From Gammaproteobacteria bacterium (GTDB lineage Bacteria > Pseudomonadota > Gammaproteobacteria > Acidiferrobacterales > Acidiferrobacteraceae), in NCBI GenBank assembly GCA_028064935.1, contig JAPTWT010000033.1, positions 1-7,948 on the forward strand: a DNA stretch of 7,948 nucleotides. Reading direction: 5' to 3'. Positions 6,898-7,948 of the stretch are shown here, one piece after another. Under the pieces are notes generated by a model that was not told the origin of the DNA, searched no databases, and saw only the letters and a program-made list of their open reading frames with translations. The translations under genes and the position numbers were made by a program. Position 1 is the first letter of the stretch; every line of letters starts with the position of its first letter.

Positions 6898-7703
6898 TGG
6901 CGACGGTCGCCGCCATCCAGATGAGTTCGGGACGGGACGTCGGCGCCAATCTCGCCGCCGCCGAGGCGGGCCTGCGTGCGGCCCAGGCGGGCGGCGCGCA
7001 GCTCGCGGTATTGCCGGAGAACTTCGCGCTCATGGCCGATTCCCCAAGCTCGCGCCTGCGTCACGCCGAGACCGACGACGGCGGGCCGATCCAGGACGCC
7101 CTCGCGTATCTTAGCCGGACACTGTCTTTGTGGATCGTGGCCGGGACCATCGCGCTCCGCTCCCGTGACCCCGCCAAGGTCCGGTCGGCGTGCCTTGTGT
7201 TCGATGACCGGGGGGAACGCGTCGCGCGTTATGATAAGATCCACCTTTTCGACGTGGATCTGGGGCCGGGCGAGCGTTACGCCGAGTCCGACGCCTTCGA
7301 GGCCGGCGACACGGTCGTGACCGTGGCCACGCCGTGGGGTCGCCTCGGGCTTGCCATCTGCTACGATCTGCGTTTTCCTGAACTGTTTCGCGCGCTGCTC
7401 GATGCGGGCGTGGAAATCGTGGCCCTGCCTGCGGCATTCACGGTCCCGACGGGCGCGGCGCACTGGGAGGTCCTGGTGCGTGCTCGGGCCATCGAAAACA
7501 GTTGCTATATCGTTGCGTCGGCGCAAGGCGGGCGACACGACAACGGCCGCGCCACTTTTGGGCACAGCCTGATCGTCGATCCCTGGGGCGCGGTCCTGGC
7601 AGAGCGGCCCGAGGGCCCCGGGATCGTGACCGCGCAGATCGACCGGGCATCCGTGGCCGCGGTTCGCCGCCGCCTTCCTAGTGTCATGCATCGGAGATTG
7701 TGA
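6897..7703 (+). CDS. Nitrilase-superfamily amidase, Nit1 type (probable deaminated glutathione amidase)
   Basis: 268 residues, the standard size for a single-domain carbon-nitrogen hydrolase. The catalytic triad is visible: Glu41 in LAVLPENF, Lys114 in RYDKIHLFDV and the nucleophile Cys155 in LAICYDLRFPEL. After it come AAFTVPTGAAHWEVLVRARA (179-198), then IEN, and GHSLIVDPWG (222-231). The AHWEVLxRARAIE block and the CYDLRFPEL context are typical of the Nit1 branch, whose characterised members hydrolyse deaminated glutathione, a transaminase side product, to alpha-ketoglutarate and cysteinylglycine. The exact substrate here is inference. ATG 6897 is chosen because the MATVAAIQM N-terminus fits the family and overlaps the yhdP stop by 1 nt; a GC-rich in-frame extension back to 6855 lies inside yhdP. 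It overlaps tldD by 1 nt. A nitrilase gene between yhdP and tldD is also known in pseudomonads but absent at this locus in E. coli. Confidence 0.92.
   Translation: MATVAAIQMSSGRDVGANLAAAEAGLRAAQAGGAQLAVLPENFALMADSPSSRLRHAETDDGGPIQDALAYLSRTLSLWIVAGTIALRSRDPAKVRSACLVFDDRGERVARYDKIHLFDVDLGPGERYAESDAFEAGDTVVTVATPWGRLGLAICYDLRFPELFRALLDAGVEIVALPAAFTVPTGAAHWEVLVRARAIENSCYIVASAQGGRHDNGRATFGHSLIVDPWGAVLAERPEGPGIVTAQIDRASVAAVRRRLPSVMHRRL
7693..7696 (+). promoter_or_regulatory. Ribosome binding site of tldD
   Basis: GGAG lies 6 nt before the ATG at 7703, inside the end of the amidase gene. It supports this start, which overlaps the upstream stop as TGATG. Confidence 0.6.
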
Positions 7704-7948
7704 TGACGACAGAGACTTTTCATAACCGCAACCTGGACCGTGCCCGCGAGGCCCTGCTGGCCCCCGCGGGGATTGGCGCGGGCGAGATCGATCAGGTCAT
7801 GGGGCGTATGCTTGGTCACCAGATCGACTATGCCGACCTGTACTTCCAGTATAGCCGCCAAGAGTCCTGGTCCCTGGAAGAGGGTCAGGTCAAGTCGGGA
7901 AATCGGCACATCGAGCAGGGCGTCGGGGTGCGCGCGATCGCCGGCGAG
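7703..7948 (+). CDS. tldD: Metalloprotease TldD, N-terminal part (3' truncated by window edge)
   Basis: This is the first 82 codons of a gene that runs off the right edge. TldD pairs with TldE (PmbA) to form a zinc protease that degrades unfolded peptides; in E. coli it is known for processing the microcin B17 leader and degrading the antitoxin CcdA. The visible part matches the TldD N-terminal domain: DYADLYFQYSRQESW, then SLEEGQVKSGNRHIEQGVGV and RAIAGE, closely parallel to E. coli TldD (DYGDLYFQ, ESWVLED, QGVGVRAISGE). TldE/PmbA proteins differ here, which favours TldD. The metal-binding HExxxH motif lies beyond the window and cannot be checked. The position downstream of yhdP is the conserved gammaproteobacterial one. 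Confidence 0.95.
   Translation, partial: MTTETFHNRNLDRAREALLAPAGIGAGEIDQVMGRMLGHQIDYADLYFQYSRQESWSLEEGQVKSGNRHIEQGVGVRAIAGE

Noticed and set aside
6873..7691. 272-codon minus-strand frame covering almost all of the amidase gene
   Set aside because: The plus strand carries a complete catalytic triad and family motifs. The antisense product resembles nothing I recognise.

Overview
The window looks like the chromosome of a GC-rich gammaproteobacterium (about two-thirds G+C by eye). It is packed with housekeeping genes, all on the + strand. The proteins resemble the E. coli versions of RsfS, RlmH, YhdE/Maf, RNase G, YhdP and TldD, and the maf-rng-yhdP-(nitrilase)-tldD order is a gammaproteobacterial hallmark. 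The YhdP-like protein is very rich in Arg and His and poor in acidic residues. That would fit an acidophile with an acidic periplasm (Acidiferrobacter-like lineages come to mind), but this is inference and the genus is not established.

Layout: the 3' end of nadD (1-261), rsfS (248-607), rlmH (611-1087), maf/yhdE (1084-1653), rng (1650-3077), a 58-nt gap, yhdP (3136-6897), a Nit1-type nitrilase-superfamily amidase (6897-7703) and the 5' end of tldD (7703 to the window edge). Except at the rng-yhdP gap, neighbours overlap by 1 to 14 nt or are separated by 3 nt, so the window reads as one transcription unit with translational coupling. The order joins two blocks that are separate in E. coli: nadD/rsfS-rlmH and yhdE-rng-yhdP-tldD.

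Functions: NAD synthesis (NadD), ribosome silencing and 23S rRNA methylation (RsfS, RlmH), nucleotide-pool cleaning (Maf), rRNA/mRNA processing (RNase G), lipid transport between the two membranes (YhdP), probable repair of deaminated glutathione (Nit1-type amidase) and TldD/TldE-type proteolysis.

I saw no mobile element, CRISPR array, tRNA or rRNA gene, and no convincing new multi-gene system. The points most worth a second look are the rng-yhdP leader (a micro-ORF and a hairpin touching the yhdP start codon) and the composition of the YhdP protein (basic, His-rich, with a single CxxC pair as its only cysteines).
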